64,000 nt of DNA from Yersinia ruckeri ATCC 29473 (GTDB taxonomy: Bacteria; Pseudomonadota; Gammaproteobacteria; Enterobacterales; Enterobacteriaceae), in NCBI RefSeq assembly GCF_000754815.1, contig NZ_KN150747.1, forward strand, positions 2,576,896 to 2,640,895. Reading direction: 5' to 3'. Shown piece by piece: positions 38,565 to 47,044 of this stretch. Position numbers and translations under genes: made by a program. Positions within the stretch are counted from its first letter, which is position 1, and every line of letters starts with the position of its first letter. Below the pieces are notes generated by a model that did not search any database, was not told the DNA's origin, and saw nothing but the letters and a program-made list of their open reading frames with translations.

Positions 38565-39118
38565 TGGTTAAGTGCGCTCGGCTAAACGCCAGTTCTATTT
38601 TTTGGGCTGTGGGTGAGTGTCGAGCGCGTTTTCTAATAACGAGTTTGGCCGACAGCGTTATTTTCCCTTAGCGCACCGCGCATTGAATATTAAAAACAGT
38701 TTAAGATAGGTAAAGGATCGTGTTAATCCTCTTAATCGTAGCGATGCGATTAAGACTCACTACGTAAACTCACATTATTATACGAACCAGATGTTGAACA
38801 GCATTAAAATAACGTTAATGAAAGGTTAAAAATAATAAGGGGATCTTGCAACCGACCACGCGATTATTATCGGCAATAAATAAAAATAGTATCCATAAAT
38901 CCAAAGAGTTGATACGAAGTCTGCATTTGAGCAATCTAAGGTTCAAAACAATTCGGCAAGACTAAATAACCGATGTTATTACCAATGAAATTAAAACGAT
39001 TCAGCTACAGTGTGTTGATATTTATAGCGTAATACAAGAAAGTCACAATAAGTTTTAATTCGCTGCATTAGTGTGAAAAAACAAACCATTGCAACATTGT
39101 ACTAACAATTGTTACTTT
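38565..39118. other. Gene-free 554-bp region after ydgI
   Basis: In E. coli folM and ydgC occupy this position; neither is found here. A 9-bp stem TCTTAATCG/CGATTAAGA (38730-38755) may end the ydgI transcript. The remainder is AT-rich without a recognisable frame. Confidence 0.5.
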
Positions 39119-39520
39119 TCAGCATGATGCGCTGGTCCATTGAACCAGTAGCCGTTCACCTACGGGAAACAAAGAGATATTCATTGAGCATTGTTGAGTA
39201 ATGACCGCCAATTGTTCGATTTCCAACCCATAGGGTAACTGGATATCAAGAGAAGTAATTCCCTGCTGTTCCGCCAAACGAATTAATCGAATAATGTTGG
39301 TCTCATCACTGACCTGTGTTGATAATACCTGCAAAGCCAATACCGTCAGCTGAGCCTGCGGATTTTGCTCTAGCTCAGCCTGAGGTTTAATTACCATCCC
39401 AAAAATTGGCATCACGCCATAAATAGCGTCGATAAAGCTCCAGTGTTTCTTACAGGAGGCTGATAGAAATCCCATATAATCAAAGCAGACGGTTTCACGC
39501 TGCATCCGCTCACTACTCAT
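39119..39520 (-). CDS. Hypothetical protein divergent from rstA
   Basis: Protein of 133 aa that I do not recognise. It has no signal peptide or membrane segment. It contains the hydrophobic, Gly-containing stretch SFIDAIYGVMPIFGMVIKP and a regular alternation of strands and helices (ITSLDIQLPYGLEIEQLAVI), suggesting a small folded alpha/beta domain. Four cysteines are scattered (CFDYM, SCKKH, QQCSM, the terminal ASC). It sits in the ydgI-rstA gap, divergent from rstA with 250 bp between starts. A link to RstAB is only positional. Confidence 0.6.
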   Translation of the reverse strand: MSSERMQRETVCFDYMGFLSASCKKHWSFIDAIYGVMPIFGMVIKPQAELEQNPQAQLTVLALQVLSTQVSDETNIIRLIRLAEQQGITSLDIQLPYGLEIEQLAVITQQCSMNISLFPVGERLLVQWTSASC

Positions 39521-39770
39521 CCCCTAATCCTCTCTTGATTCAAAATAGTATGGACTACGGCTAAATAGAGATGACGTCACATTCGGTATCGCTAATATAA
39601 TGGCATAATTCTCTTAGTGTTGACCAGCCGGAGACGATACTTTAATGATGGTAATGTATAACACTGTGTCAACGCTCAAGTTTCGAGAGAAAATCCTCGT
39701 GGTATTGCTTTCTTCGGCGCGCTATGCTGATTCCATCATTTGAATTGCAGACTTTTGTAGATCGGGAAAT

Positions 39771-40496
39771 ATGCCTAAAATCGTTTTTGTCGAAGATGAG
39801 CCGGAAGTCGGTAAATTAATCGCAGCCTATCTGGGGAAACATGATTTTGATGTGTTGGTTGAGCCGCGCGGTGATACGGCGCAAGAGTTTATCTCCCAGC
39901 ATCAGCCAGATTTGGTTCTACTGGACATCATGCTACCGGGCAAAGACGGTATGACGTTATGCCGCGATCTTCGCCCCACTTATGATGGCCCGATTGTGTT
40001 ACTAACCTCGTTGGACAGCGATATGAACCATATTTTATCGCTGGAAATGGGGGCGAACGATTATATTTTAAAAACGACACCACCGGCGGTGCTATTGGCT
40101 CGTCTGCGTTTGCATCTGCGCCAGCACCAAAGCCAAAGTAAAGAACCGCAAACCACGCCGCTAACAAACCAGAATGCCATTCATTTCGGTTTGTTGTGCA
40201 TCGATCCGGTTAATCGTCAGGTCAATCTGGCTCATGAGGAAATCCCCCTCTCCACCTCTGATTTTGATTTGCTGTGGGAGCTGGCTACCCATGCCGGTAT
40301 TATTATGGATCGTGAAGTGCTACTGAAAAGTTTACGCGGTGTCAGCTATGATGGCATGGATCGCAGTATTGATGTGGCGATATCCCGTTTGCGTCGTAAG
40401 CTGTATGACAACACACTGGAACCCTTTCGCATCAAAACCGTACGGAATAAAGGTTATTTGTTTGCACCCAACGCCTGGGAAACACTCCAGCAATGA
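39771..40496 (+). CDS. rstA: Two-component response regulator RstA
   Basis: OmpR/PhoB-family regulator of 241 aa. The receiver has acidic residues at the start (FVEDEPEVG), phospho-Asp52 in LLDIMLPGKDG, and Lys in ILKTTPP. A winged-helix DNA-binding domain fills about 140-235 (VLLKSLRGVSYDGMDRSIDV and then SRLRRKL). In E. coli RstA is induced through PhoQP at low Mg and activates asr under acid conditions and represses others. The gene overlaps rstB by four bases (ATGA). asr with an RstA-like box lies about 5 kb downstream. Confidence 0.95.
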   Translation: MPKIVFVEDEPEVGKLIAAYLGKHDFDVLVEPRGDTAQEFISQHQPDLVLLDIMLPGKDGMTLCRDLRPTYDGPIVLLTSLDSDMNHILSLEMGANDYILKTTPPAVLLARLRLHLRQHQSQSKEPQTTPLTNQNAIHFGLLCIDPVNRQVNLAHEEIPLSTSDFDLLWELATHAGIIMDREVLLKSLRGVSYDGMDRSIDVAISRLRRKLYDNTLEPFRIKTVRNKGYLFAPNAWETLQQ

Positions 40497-41797
40497 AAAA
40501 ACTATTTATTCAATTCTTTTTATTGCTGTTTGTCTGCTTCCTGGTAATGGCCATGTTGGTTGGGCTGGTTTATAAAGTCACCGCCGAACGGGCGGGTCGT
40601 CAGTCATTGGACGACCTGATGAAAAGTTCGCTGTCACTGATGCGCAGCGAACTGCGGGAAATTCCGTTGCGTGACTGGAACAAAACCATCGAAACACTGG
40701 ATTTGAATCTCTCTTTTCAACTGCATATTGAGCCATTAGATAAGCGGCAACTCACGCCGAGACTGGATAAACGTTTACGGGCAGGAGAAATCATTGCCTT
40801 AGATGATGAATATACCTTCTTACAGCGAATTCCTCGTAGTCACTATGTGTTGGTCGTCGGCCCAGTGCCTTATCTTTTCTATCTTCATCAAATGCGTCTG
40901 CTGGATTTGGCTCTGCTGGTGCTTATCGGCATGTCGCTGGCATTACCGGTTTTTCTTTGGATGCGGCCACACTGGAAGGATTTGATGCAGTTGGAGAATG
41001 CTGCCCAGCGTTTGGGATCGGGGTATTTAGACGAACGAACGCACTTTGATCCTACCTCTAGTCTAAACCGTTTAGGTGTGGCATTTAATCAGATGGCGGA
41101 TAATATCAGTACGCTGATTGCCAGTAAAAAATTGCTGATTGATGGCATCGCCCATGAATTACGCACTCCGCTGGTGCGTCTGCGCTATCGTCTGGCCATG
41201 AGTGATAACCTCACCGAGGCTGAACAACAGGCATTAAACCGCGATATTGGTCAGCTTGAATCATTGATAGATGAATTACTCACTTATGCTCGCCTCGATC
41301 GTCCACAGGTTTCTCTCCATCTAGAATCGATTGATTTACCTGATTGGTTACACACTAAAGTTGAAGATATACGTTTGATCCACGGTGAGCGGGAGATTTT
41401 GCTAGATATTCCGCACAGCGGTCACTTTGGCGCAGTGGATCTCCGGTTAATGGAACGCGTGCTGGATAATTTGGTCAATAATGCGTTGCGCTATTCTAAT
41501 AAACGGCTGCGTATTGGTTTATGGTTTGATGGAGATGATGCCTGTTTACAGGTTGAAGATGACGGTCCCGGCATTCCGCCAGAAGAAAGAGCCAAAGTAT
41601 TCGAACCCTTTGTTCGTCTGGACCCCAGTCGCGATCGTGCGACCGGTGGCTGCGGTTTAGGACTAGCGATCGTACATTCCATCGCTCAGGCATACCAAGG
41701 CAAAGTATTGTTGGAAAGTAGTTCTCTCGGCGGTGCCAGCTTCCGCTTCTGCTGGCCAGTAAAAGAAAATCACTCTTTATCCACGGAGCTGGATTGA
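40493..41797 (+). CDS. rstB: Sensor histidine kinase RstB
   Basis: Membrane kinase of 434 aa partnering RstA. TM1 is at about 7-27, a periplasmic sensor of about 105 residues follows, and TM2 is at about 136-157. HAMP lies at 158-208, the HisKA H-box is IAHELRTPLVRLR with His221, and the ATPase domain has N-box LDNLVNNALRYS, G1 VEDDGPGIPPEE and G2 GGCGLGLAI. It is translationally coupled to rstA. Confidence 0.95.
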   Translation: MKKLFIQFFLLLFVCFLVMAMLVGLVYKVTAERAGRQSLDDLMKSSLSLMRSELREIPLRDWNKTIETLDLNLSFQLHIEPLDKRQLTPRLDKRLRAGEIIALDDEYTFLQRIPRSHYVLVVGPVPYLFYLHQMRLLDLALLVLIGMSLALPVFLWMRPHWKDLMQLENAAQRLGSGYLDERTHFDPTSSLNRLGVAFNQMADNISTLIASKKLLIDGIAHELRTPLVRLRYRLAMSDNLTEAEQQALNRDIGQLESLIDELLTYARLDRPQVSLHLESIDLPDWLHTKVEDIRLIHGEREILLDIPHSGHFGAVDLRLMERVLDNLVNNALRYSNKRLRIGLWFDGDDACLQVEDDGPGIPPEERAKVFEPFVRLDPSRDRATGGCGLGLAIVHSIAQAYQGKVLLESSSLGGASFRFCWPVKENHSLSTELD

Positions 41798-41940
41798 GGT
41801 TGACTAAATGGTATTGGAGTTATGAATAAACCATGACGACACGCCCCCTCGGCTCAATATAGCGACGAAGTGCACAGGTTTCTCTTCAAGATCGATATCC
41901 GCTGGGACGCACGGCGACCTTGGAAAATCACCTTACCTTA

Positions 41941-41967
41941 AACCACACAGCCGCTCACTGTGTGGTT
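41941..41967. terminator. Hairpin between rstB and sodC
   Basis: AACCACACAG (41941-41950) and CTGTGTGGTT (41958-41967) form a perfect 10-bp stem between the two convergent genes. T tracts on either side are weak, so it may end transcription from both directions only partly. Confidence 0.5.
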
Positions 41968-41998
41968 CCAACGATGCTGACTTAATTAACAATAATAA

Positions 41999-42517
41999 TT
42001 ACTTAATTATCCCGCAAATGTAACGCCCACCGCCACCACCCAGTGGTTCAGGATGGTCTGACATGTTATCCCCTCCTACATGAATCATCAGGGCTTTTCC
42101 TTTTACTTCAGCCAGTTTTTTAAGTCTGGGTGCCGAAATCATATCCATAGCGCGACCATCAGCATTAACGTGAAGTGCTGGCAAATCCCCCAGATGCCCA
42201 TTCCCATACGGACCTTCATGTCTGCCGGTTTTATCCGGATCAAAATGTCCTCCGGCAGCTCCGGCTGCGATGGATTTACCTCCTTTTAACGCCGGTTCGC
42301 AACTGCCATTTTCATGAACATGAAAACCATGCATTCCGGGGGATAGCCCTTTTAGAGAAGGAAGAAACTCCAGCCCATTATTGCTTTCACGCACAACAAC
42401 GGTTCCAGCACTCCCCTCGATTCCCTGTGAAGTCACAATATTCATTGTCACATTCGCACTCTCCGCCAGAGCGGACGTACAGAAAAATGCTGATAACACT
42501 ATAATAATTCGCTTCAT
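41999..42517 (-). CDS. sodC: Periplasmic Cu,Zn superoxide dismutase SodC
   Basis: Protein of 172 aa with a signal peptide (to about residue 19). Copper ligands are His66 and His68 ([10 protein letters not shown]), His91 (GGHFDP, bridging) and His146 (MIHVGGDN). Zinc ligands are His91, His100, His108 and Asp111 in [14 protein letters not shown]. The disulfide Cys73-Cys168 and the active-site Arg165 ([12 protein letters not shown]) are present, so an active enzyme dismutating periplasmic superoxide is expected. It is convergent with rstB. No operon partner. Confidence 0.96.
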   Translation of the reverse strand: MKRIIIVLSAFFCTSALAESANVTMNIVTSQGIEGSAGTVVVRESNNGLEFLPSLKGLSPGMHGFHVHENGSCEPALKGGKSIAAGAAGGHFDPDKTGRHEGPYGNGHLGDLPALHVNADGRAMDMISAPRLKKLAEVKGKALMIHVGGDNMSDHPEPLGGGGGRYICGIIK

Positions 42518-42731
42518 ACGCGCCTCAAATTTTTCAGAATATAGTTATGATCAGAAATAATCATAACCTACCTTTCATTTTTGTGCCTTTAGCTGGGACA
42601 TGACATGAAAATTTCTCGCATGCCTATCTGCATTATTAAAAATAACACTAAAATGAATCACCGCTATTAATCATCCTATCCTCCAATAAAGTTATCAATG
42701 CCATTTACACGGAAGACGGTTGATCATTTAT

Positions 42732-43112
42732 TCAAATATAACAGGATAACTCAATGAGATTTAAATCTGGGTCTCGTATATAGCACGACATAATGGCACC
42801 ACAGGCTCCCGTTCGTCTGACGGGTTCTTCAATAATGACAATCCCGGTTTTCTGTAGCTGGTCAATGATGACATCAATGGTACCAGCCACAATAAAACAC
42901 AAATCCAGCGATCCAGGCACAGGTAAATGTGCTTTAGGTTCAAGCTCTTTACCATATTCATGAACATTGATTTTTTGCTGCCCAAATAAAAATGCCGTTC
43001 TGTTTTCGCCGAATATAAACAGTTCCATCCCCAGAACCCGGGTATAGAAATCAGTACAAGCCTTAATATCGCGGGTAGTGAGTACAATGTGGTCAATATG
43101 ATTTATTATCAT
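42732..43112 (-). CDS. VOC-family (glyoxalase/bleomycin-resistance fold) protein
   Basis: Protein of 126 aa with two beta-alpha-beta-beta-beta modules. The first has INHIDHIVLTTRDIKACTDFYTRVLGMELF and the second LDLCFIVAGTIDVIIDQLQ ... YIRDPDLNLIELSCYI. Metal-binding positions fit His8 or so (IDHIV), and the C-terminal Glu in LIELS. These enzymes include lyases, dioxygenases and resistance proteins; the substrate is unknown. The start is ATG 43112, where the family fold begins; the extension from 43259 has no VOC character. Single gene. Confidence 0.85.
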   Translation of the reverse strand: MIINHIDHIVLTTRDIKACTDFYTRVLGMELFIFGENRTAFLFGQQKINVHEYGKELEPKAHLPVPGSLDLCFIVAGTIDVIIDQLQKTGIVIIEEPVRRTGACGAIMSCYIRDPDLNLIELSCYI

Positions 43113-43610
43113 TGTCTTTTTACTCTTGTTCCGATTTATATCTTCAGAAAATATCTTTTGGGTAAGTATCACAACGCTGACGAAATCGGGCTGTAAATTG
43201 GAGCCACGATAGACCGCACTGACGAAACTCTCACCTTCTGAGTGTCGACTCCTCAACACTATTTACCCCAAGTGACGCAACATTTTGAATATCATAGTTT
43301 GTCAGAATTAAGCACTCGCATTCATTGTGAGTAGGTCAGTCATATTATTCTAATAATAGTATGACCTAAACATTTTGTTCGTCATGATATTGCTGTATAT
43401 CATGACCGAAAAGGGAAAAAATAATGTGCTATGGCACTTCTATTTTGTGCTGAAACGCTCGGTGTTAATCTGTAATGTCGATTTTCTATGGAATACTGGT
43501 GATATTTACGGACATGAAATAATCGGTCATGCTGCATTTGTGGAGTTGAAAAAGCATAGTAATGTATGTTGTAACTAAAAATGATATTAACGCGACCTCT
43601 CATCATGCCG
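43113..43610. other. Gap between the VOC gene and the AraC-type gene
   Basis: 498 bp, AT-rich on the right half. A plus-strand frame (43375-43578) has no Shine-Dalgarno and atypical content, and I do not call it. An imperfect dyad around 43340-43380 (TCATATTATT..AATAATAGTATGA) is the only structure noticed. Confidence 0.4.
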
Positions 43611-44438
43611 CTATGGCTGTGGTGAAAGCATAACGCCATCATCAGCTCGGTCTTTAGCCTGAATTGCCTGTCGTAATGCTCGAGGCGTTATCTGATAGCG
43701 TTTCTGAAACCGTGATGTGAAGCGAGATGGGCATTGATATCCATTATCTCTGGCGATCTCACCGATTGGTTTACTGGTCGTCTGTATGGCATTAAGCGCA
43801 TTACCTAACCTCACGTCATCAAGGATTTGCTGAAAACTCCCACCTTCTGCGGCCAGATGTCGATGGAAAGTTGACACCGACATGTGAAGTTGCTCAGCAA
43901 CGGTACGCGCCGACCAGCGGGCAGAAGGAGAAAGAATTAGCAAGTCCTGACACCGGGCAGTCACCGTGTTATCCGAAGAGTCCAGAAAAATATTGGCAGC
44001 ACTGGTCTCTCTAAGTATCAGTAATAGCCCTAACAGCATATGTTCAAGCAATTGTGATGAATAATCATGATCCAAGGCGAATTTTAACTGTTTCCAGCAA
44101 TATTCCAGCTCATTGGTGAGTTTGATACAAAACCGCTGAACATCCTTTTTTTTGTGTGGCAAAGGGTAGTGCTTCAAATAAAAATTAGTTATTGATAAAG
44201 GAATATAAATAATTTCCGACAGGTAGCCTTCCCCTGCCGGAATATTGGCAATCTGTAGTTCGTAGCCAGCCGGGAAGACGATCAACTGAGAGTGGTCAGC
44301 CGTTTCAGTATGCCCCTGCCACTCGATAATCTTTCTCCCCTGCCTGACTCGACATAATGCAGGCATGAGTAATTTGACTTTGTGCAGCACATGCGCCTGG
44401 CGTGAGCTGATTTCCTGCATACTCAATTTTGCCTGCAT
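43611..44438 (-). CDS. AraC-family transcriptional regulator
   Basis: Protein of 275 aa. The C-terminal AraC DNA-binding domain spans about 170-265, with the first HTH in SARTVAEQLHMSVSTFHRHLA and the second in KPIGEIARDNGYQCPSRFTSRFQKRYQITP. The N-terminal about 150 residues lack the cupin motif of AraC itself and have HSQLIVFPAGYELQIANIPAG, as in regulators with a cupin-like sensor. Its gene begins nine bases after the stop of the PEBP-like gene on the same strand, so they are probably co-transcribed. Inducer unknown. Confidence 0.86.
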   Translation of the reverse strand: MQAKLSMQEISSRQAHVLHKVKLLMPALCRVRQGRKIIEWQGHTETADHSQLIVFPAGYELQIANIPAGEGYLSEIIYIPLSITNFYLKHYPLPHKKKDVQRFCIKLTNELEYCWKQLKFALDHDYSSQLLEHMLLGLLLILRETSAANIFLDSSDNTVTARCQDLLILSPSARWSARTVAEQLHMSVSTFHRHLAAEGGSFQQILDDVRLGNALNAIQTTSKPIGEIARDNGYQCPSRFTSRFQKRYQITPRALRQAIQAKDRADDGVMLSPQP

Positions 44439-44447
44439 AAGGTGTTG

Positions 44448-44999
44448 TTACTCGTGACCGTAGACGGGAACAATTTCGGCGGTTGCCAGCTTATTAGCAT
44501 TCAGCATAAACCCAACCAGTGCGCCGCTGGAGTTGCTATCAATTGGCAGTTTATCCACTTTCAGCGCCCACACTTTGAAATGGTAATGATGCGGTTTATC
44601 CCCTTTCGGCGGACATGCACCACCAAAACCAGCATATCCAAAATCATTGCGACCCTGCACTGCGCCGACAGGAAGATTTGAGCCGTTTTGGTTGCCAGCA
44701 TCCGCTGGGAGCGAATGCACATTGGCAGGAATATTCACGACTGTCCAGTGCCACCAACCGGAACCGGTCGGGGCATCTGGATCAAAGGCCGTGATGGCAA
44801 AGCTCTTCGTCCCTTTAGGCGCCGCCGACCATTCCAGTGACGGAGAGCGATTTCCACCTTCACAGCCAAAACCATTGAACAGATAAGACTGAGTCAGTGG
44901 TACTCCGGCTTTAATCTCCTTACTGTCCAAACGGAATTCACCCGCTTGAGCAGATAATGAACAAAACGCTAACATGGCAAGCCCGAGATGCATTTTCAT
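44448..44999 (-). CDS. Periplasmic YbhB/YbcL-type phosphatidylethanolamine-binding protein
   Basis: PEBP (Raf kinase inhibitor-like) protein of 183 aa with a signal peptide (MKMHLGLAMLAFCSLSAQAG). Ligand-pocket motifs are FDPDAPTGSGWWHWTVVNIP and GACPPKGDKPHHYHFKVWALKV, as in YbhB/YbcL. E. coli UTI89 YbcL suppresses neutrophil migration, but that function cannot be assumed here. The ATG at 44999 has AAAGGA eight bases before it, so the 45026 start is rejected. It precedes the AraC-family gene in an apparent two-gene operon. Confidence 0.87.
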   Translation of the reverse strand: MKMHLGLAMLAFCSLSAQAGEFRLDSKEIKAGVPLTQSYLFNGFGCEGGNRSPSLEWSAAPKGTKSFAITAFDPDAPTGSGWWHWTVVNIPANVHSLPADAGNQNGSNLPVGAVQGRNDFGYAGFGGACPPKGDKPHHYHFKVWALKVDKLPIDSNSSGALVGFMLNANKLATAEIVPVYGHE

Positions 45000-45152
45000 A
45001 ACAGATCCTTTAATGAGTGATTTCAACCTATTCTAGGGTTTTATCTCAATTAGCATTATGCAGATCGAATCAAAAACTATAAAAAATCAATCATTATTAA
45101 CTCTAATTGTAAAGATACGTTCCCTTTACGACACGGTTAGCGGTTAGCGTGA

Positions 45153-45305
45153 ACCCTCTCCGGCCAGCGACTGCTATATGCCCGTACATCAGGGGAAAAG
45201 GTGCAGTCAGGCCGCTCGACAAAGCAGGAACCCACCGAAATGACTCAGGCCACAGTTTGAGCATAGTAGGAACCCTCCGCCTTTAGACGGAGGAGGATGT
45301 CAAAT
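45153..45305 (+). mobile_element. IS605/IS1341-type remnant: tnpB 3' end plus right end
   Basis: The frame after the stop at 45150-45152 reads TLSGQRLLYARTSGEKVQSG and then RSTKQEPTEMTQATV, ending at TGA 45258-45260. VQSGR..KQEPTE.TQATV is the typical C-terminal tail of TnpB/OrfB proteins. It is followed by CCTCCG (45274-45279) and CGGAGG (45288-45293), a hairpin, then AGGATGTCAA, which resembles the right end of IS605-group elements. No tnpA, no catalytic DDE/RuvC part and no left end remain. It lies about 100 bp upstream of the asr promoter. Confidence 0.72.
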
Positions 45306-45393
45306 CCGCTCATTCTAATATCAACAGTGCATATCAATCCCTGAGCGCTTTTTATTAAATTTTTAAGTCAATGGATATCAATGAGTCAGCTTG

Positions 45394-45407
45394 TACAATC
45401 GGTTACA
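45394..45407 (+). promoter_or_regulatory. RstA-like box upstream of asr
   Basis: TACAATCGGTTACA differs at two positions from the E. coli RstA box TACATNTNGTTACA, with GTTACA intact. It lies 116 bp upstream of the asr start, in the place and orientation known for E. coli asr, where RstA activates it under acid stress. Confidence 0.7.
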
Positions 45408-45522
45408 CGCCGAAACCATTGACTCACGGATCTTCACATCGCTATTCCCTACACTCTTTTTACCAACCCTGGTTTCACCAATAGATAGGGTTAAACCTAA
45501 ACTGAATGCCGAGGAAATACCC

Positions 45523-45765
45523 ATGAAAAAAGTATTAGCCTTCGTTGTTGCCGCTACTCTGGGTCTGTCTTCTGCGGCCTTTGCTGCGGACACCGCGGTT
45601 GCACCGACAACCACAACGGTGCAACACAGCACAACCGCCAAAATGACACATGAAAAACAGGCTAAAAAGGCGGTGAGCAAGACTGAGAAGAATCCAGCGC
45701 AGAAAGCACAGGCGGCCAAGAAACACCATAAAGCGTCAGTAAAAGCAGCTCCGGCTGCAAAATAG
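45523..45765 (+). CDS. asr: Acid shock protein Asr
   Basis: Periplasmic acid-inducible protein of 80 aa. The signal peptide [21 protein letters not shown] is followed by a short, extremely Lys/Ala/His/Gln-rich, low-complexity chain ([37 protein letters not shown]). E. coli Asr is 102 aa and similarly basic, thought to sequester protons or act as an intrinsically disordered chaperone. The ATG at 45523 is preceded by GAGGAAA and follows the RstA-like box. An earlier in-frame ATG at 45391 would put the RstA box inside the gene, so it is rejected. A terminator and the ydgU peptide follow. Confidence 0.92.
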   Translation: MKKVLAFVVAATLGLSSAAFAADTAVAPTTTTVQHSTTAKMTHEKQAKKAVSKTEKNPAQKAQAAKKHHKASVKAAPAAK

Positions 45766-45811
45766 CCCTACAGCACAGGTCGAAAACCCGCTGTAATACC
45801 TGACTCACTCA

Positions 45812-45837
45812 ACACCCGGTTATTCCGGGTGTTTTTC
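45812..45837 (+). terminator. Terminator after asr
   Basis: ACACCCGG (45812-45819) pairs with CCGGGTGT (45825-45832) over a 5-base loop, followed by TTTTTCC. It lies between asr and ydgU. Confidence 0.9.
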
Positions 45838-45854
45838 CATCGGGGGTCGTCATT

Positions 45855-45935
45855 ATGCTGCGCCGCTATCTTTTTGAAATCACCTTGGCCGCACTGATCA
45901 TTTGTGGCCTGATTACTGTCGTATTTTATCTATAA
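45855..45935 (+). CDS. ydgU: Small membrane protein YdgU
   Basis: A 26-aa peptide, MLRRYLFEITLAALIICGLI then TVVFYL, consisting of a basic N-terminus and one transmembrane helix. E. coli ydgU encodes a single-helix protein at the same place, just behind asr. Its identity here rests on position, length and the RYxFE start. GGGGGT lies seven bases before the ATG. It sits behind the asr terminator, so expression probably depends on readthrough. Function is unknown. Confidence 0.72.
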   Translation: MLRRYLFEITLAALIICGLITVVFYL

Positions 45936-46098
45936 CTCACGTCGGTCTATTTCACTAAACGATCGAGAAATCAATTGCCAGCTACCAACAATATAGTGAA
46001 TGATGTCTATAGTTACAGGTAGCAATATTCCTAATTAGATAGGAATCAGTCATATTTTTTCAGTGTAAATGGACGATTTTTGCAAGGCAGATGACTTA

Positions 46099-46926
46099 AT
46101 GCGCTTATCCTCATTGCTACTATTTAGCCTGTTACCGCTCTGCATTTCTCTGGCCTATGCCGATGTACCCGAGACCAACAGCGCTAGCGACCAAACCACC
46201 CTTTTCTTTGGTCAGGATGACCGAACCGAAGTCACTGATGTTGACGCATGGCCGTGGCAAGCGATTGGTCAGATTGAAACGGCCAGTGGCAACCTATGCA
46301 CCGCGACATTAATTTCCCCCAATCTGGTATTAACCGCAGGCCACTGCGTGTTGGCACCACCGGGCAAGATTGATAAAGCCATTGCTCTACGCTTCGTGTC
46401 ACAGCAGAAGAAATGGCGCTATGAAACCCGCGATTTAGAAACGCTGGTTGATATCAGGCTGGGAAAAAAACTAAAACCGGATGGCGAAGGATGGATTGTT
46501 CCACCGGCAGCGGCAGCGTTTGATTTCGCACTGATTCGACTCACTGACAGTAAACCCTTGCCAATCAAACCATTACCACTGTGGCAAGGCAGTGCTACCG
46601 AATTGACTCAGGCACTCAAACAGGCTCACCGCAAAATAAACCAGGCGGGTTATCCGTTGGATCATCTAGACAACCTCTATCGTCATGAAAACTGCCTGGT
46701 GACCGGTTGGGCGCAGCAAGGTGTGTTATCCCATCAGTGCGATACACTGCCTGGTGATAGCGGTTCACCACTATTGCTGAAAGATTCCGACGGTTGGTCA
46801 CTTATTGCCATTCAAAGCTCGGCGCCATCAGCCAAAGATCGTTATCTGGCCGATAACCGCGCGTTAGCCGTAACCAGCATCAAAGAAAAATTAAAACAGT
46901 TGGGGAAAATCATTCAAAATAAATAG
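46099..46926 (+). CDS. ydgD: Periplasmic trypsin-like serine protease YdgD
   Basis: S1-family protease of 275 aa with a signal peptide ([21 protein letters not shown]). The catalytic triad is visible: His in [10 protein letters not shown], Asp in AFDFALIRL, and Ser in [12 protein letters not shown]. Cysteine pairs are in LCTATL/GHC and NCLVT/HQCDTLP. It matches E. coli YdgD, which also follows asr-ydgU. I choose ATG 46099 because the signal peptide begins there; the ATG at 46069 would add ten acidic and polar residues. Natural substrate unknown. Confidence 0.9.
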   Translation: MRLSSLLLFSLLPLCISLAYADVPETNSASDQTTLFFGQDDRTEVTDVDAWPWQAIGQIETASGNLCTATLISPNLVLTAGHCVLAPPGKIDKAIALRFVSQQKKWRYETRDLETLVDIRLGKKLKPDGEGWIVPPAAAAFDFALIRLTDSKPLPIKPLPLWQGSATELTQALKQAHRKINQAGYPLDHLDNLYRHENCLVTGWAQQGVLSHQCDTLPGDSGSPLLLKDSDGWSLIAIQSSAPSAKDRYLADNRALAVTSIKEKLKQLGKIIQNK

Positions 46927-47044
46927 CGCCAGAATTCACTGGATTGATCGTGATGAGAAGGCGCGCTCTCCTATTACAATGGCTGTCTACGTCTGGCTAA
47001 AAATCACCGCGTAGCGAATAGACCACGCGGTGAACCGTTCTGGT

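Noticed and set aside
43375-43578. 67-codon frame between the VOC and AraC genes
   Set aside because: No ribosome-binding site and no family resemblance.
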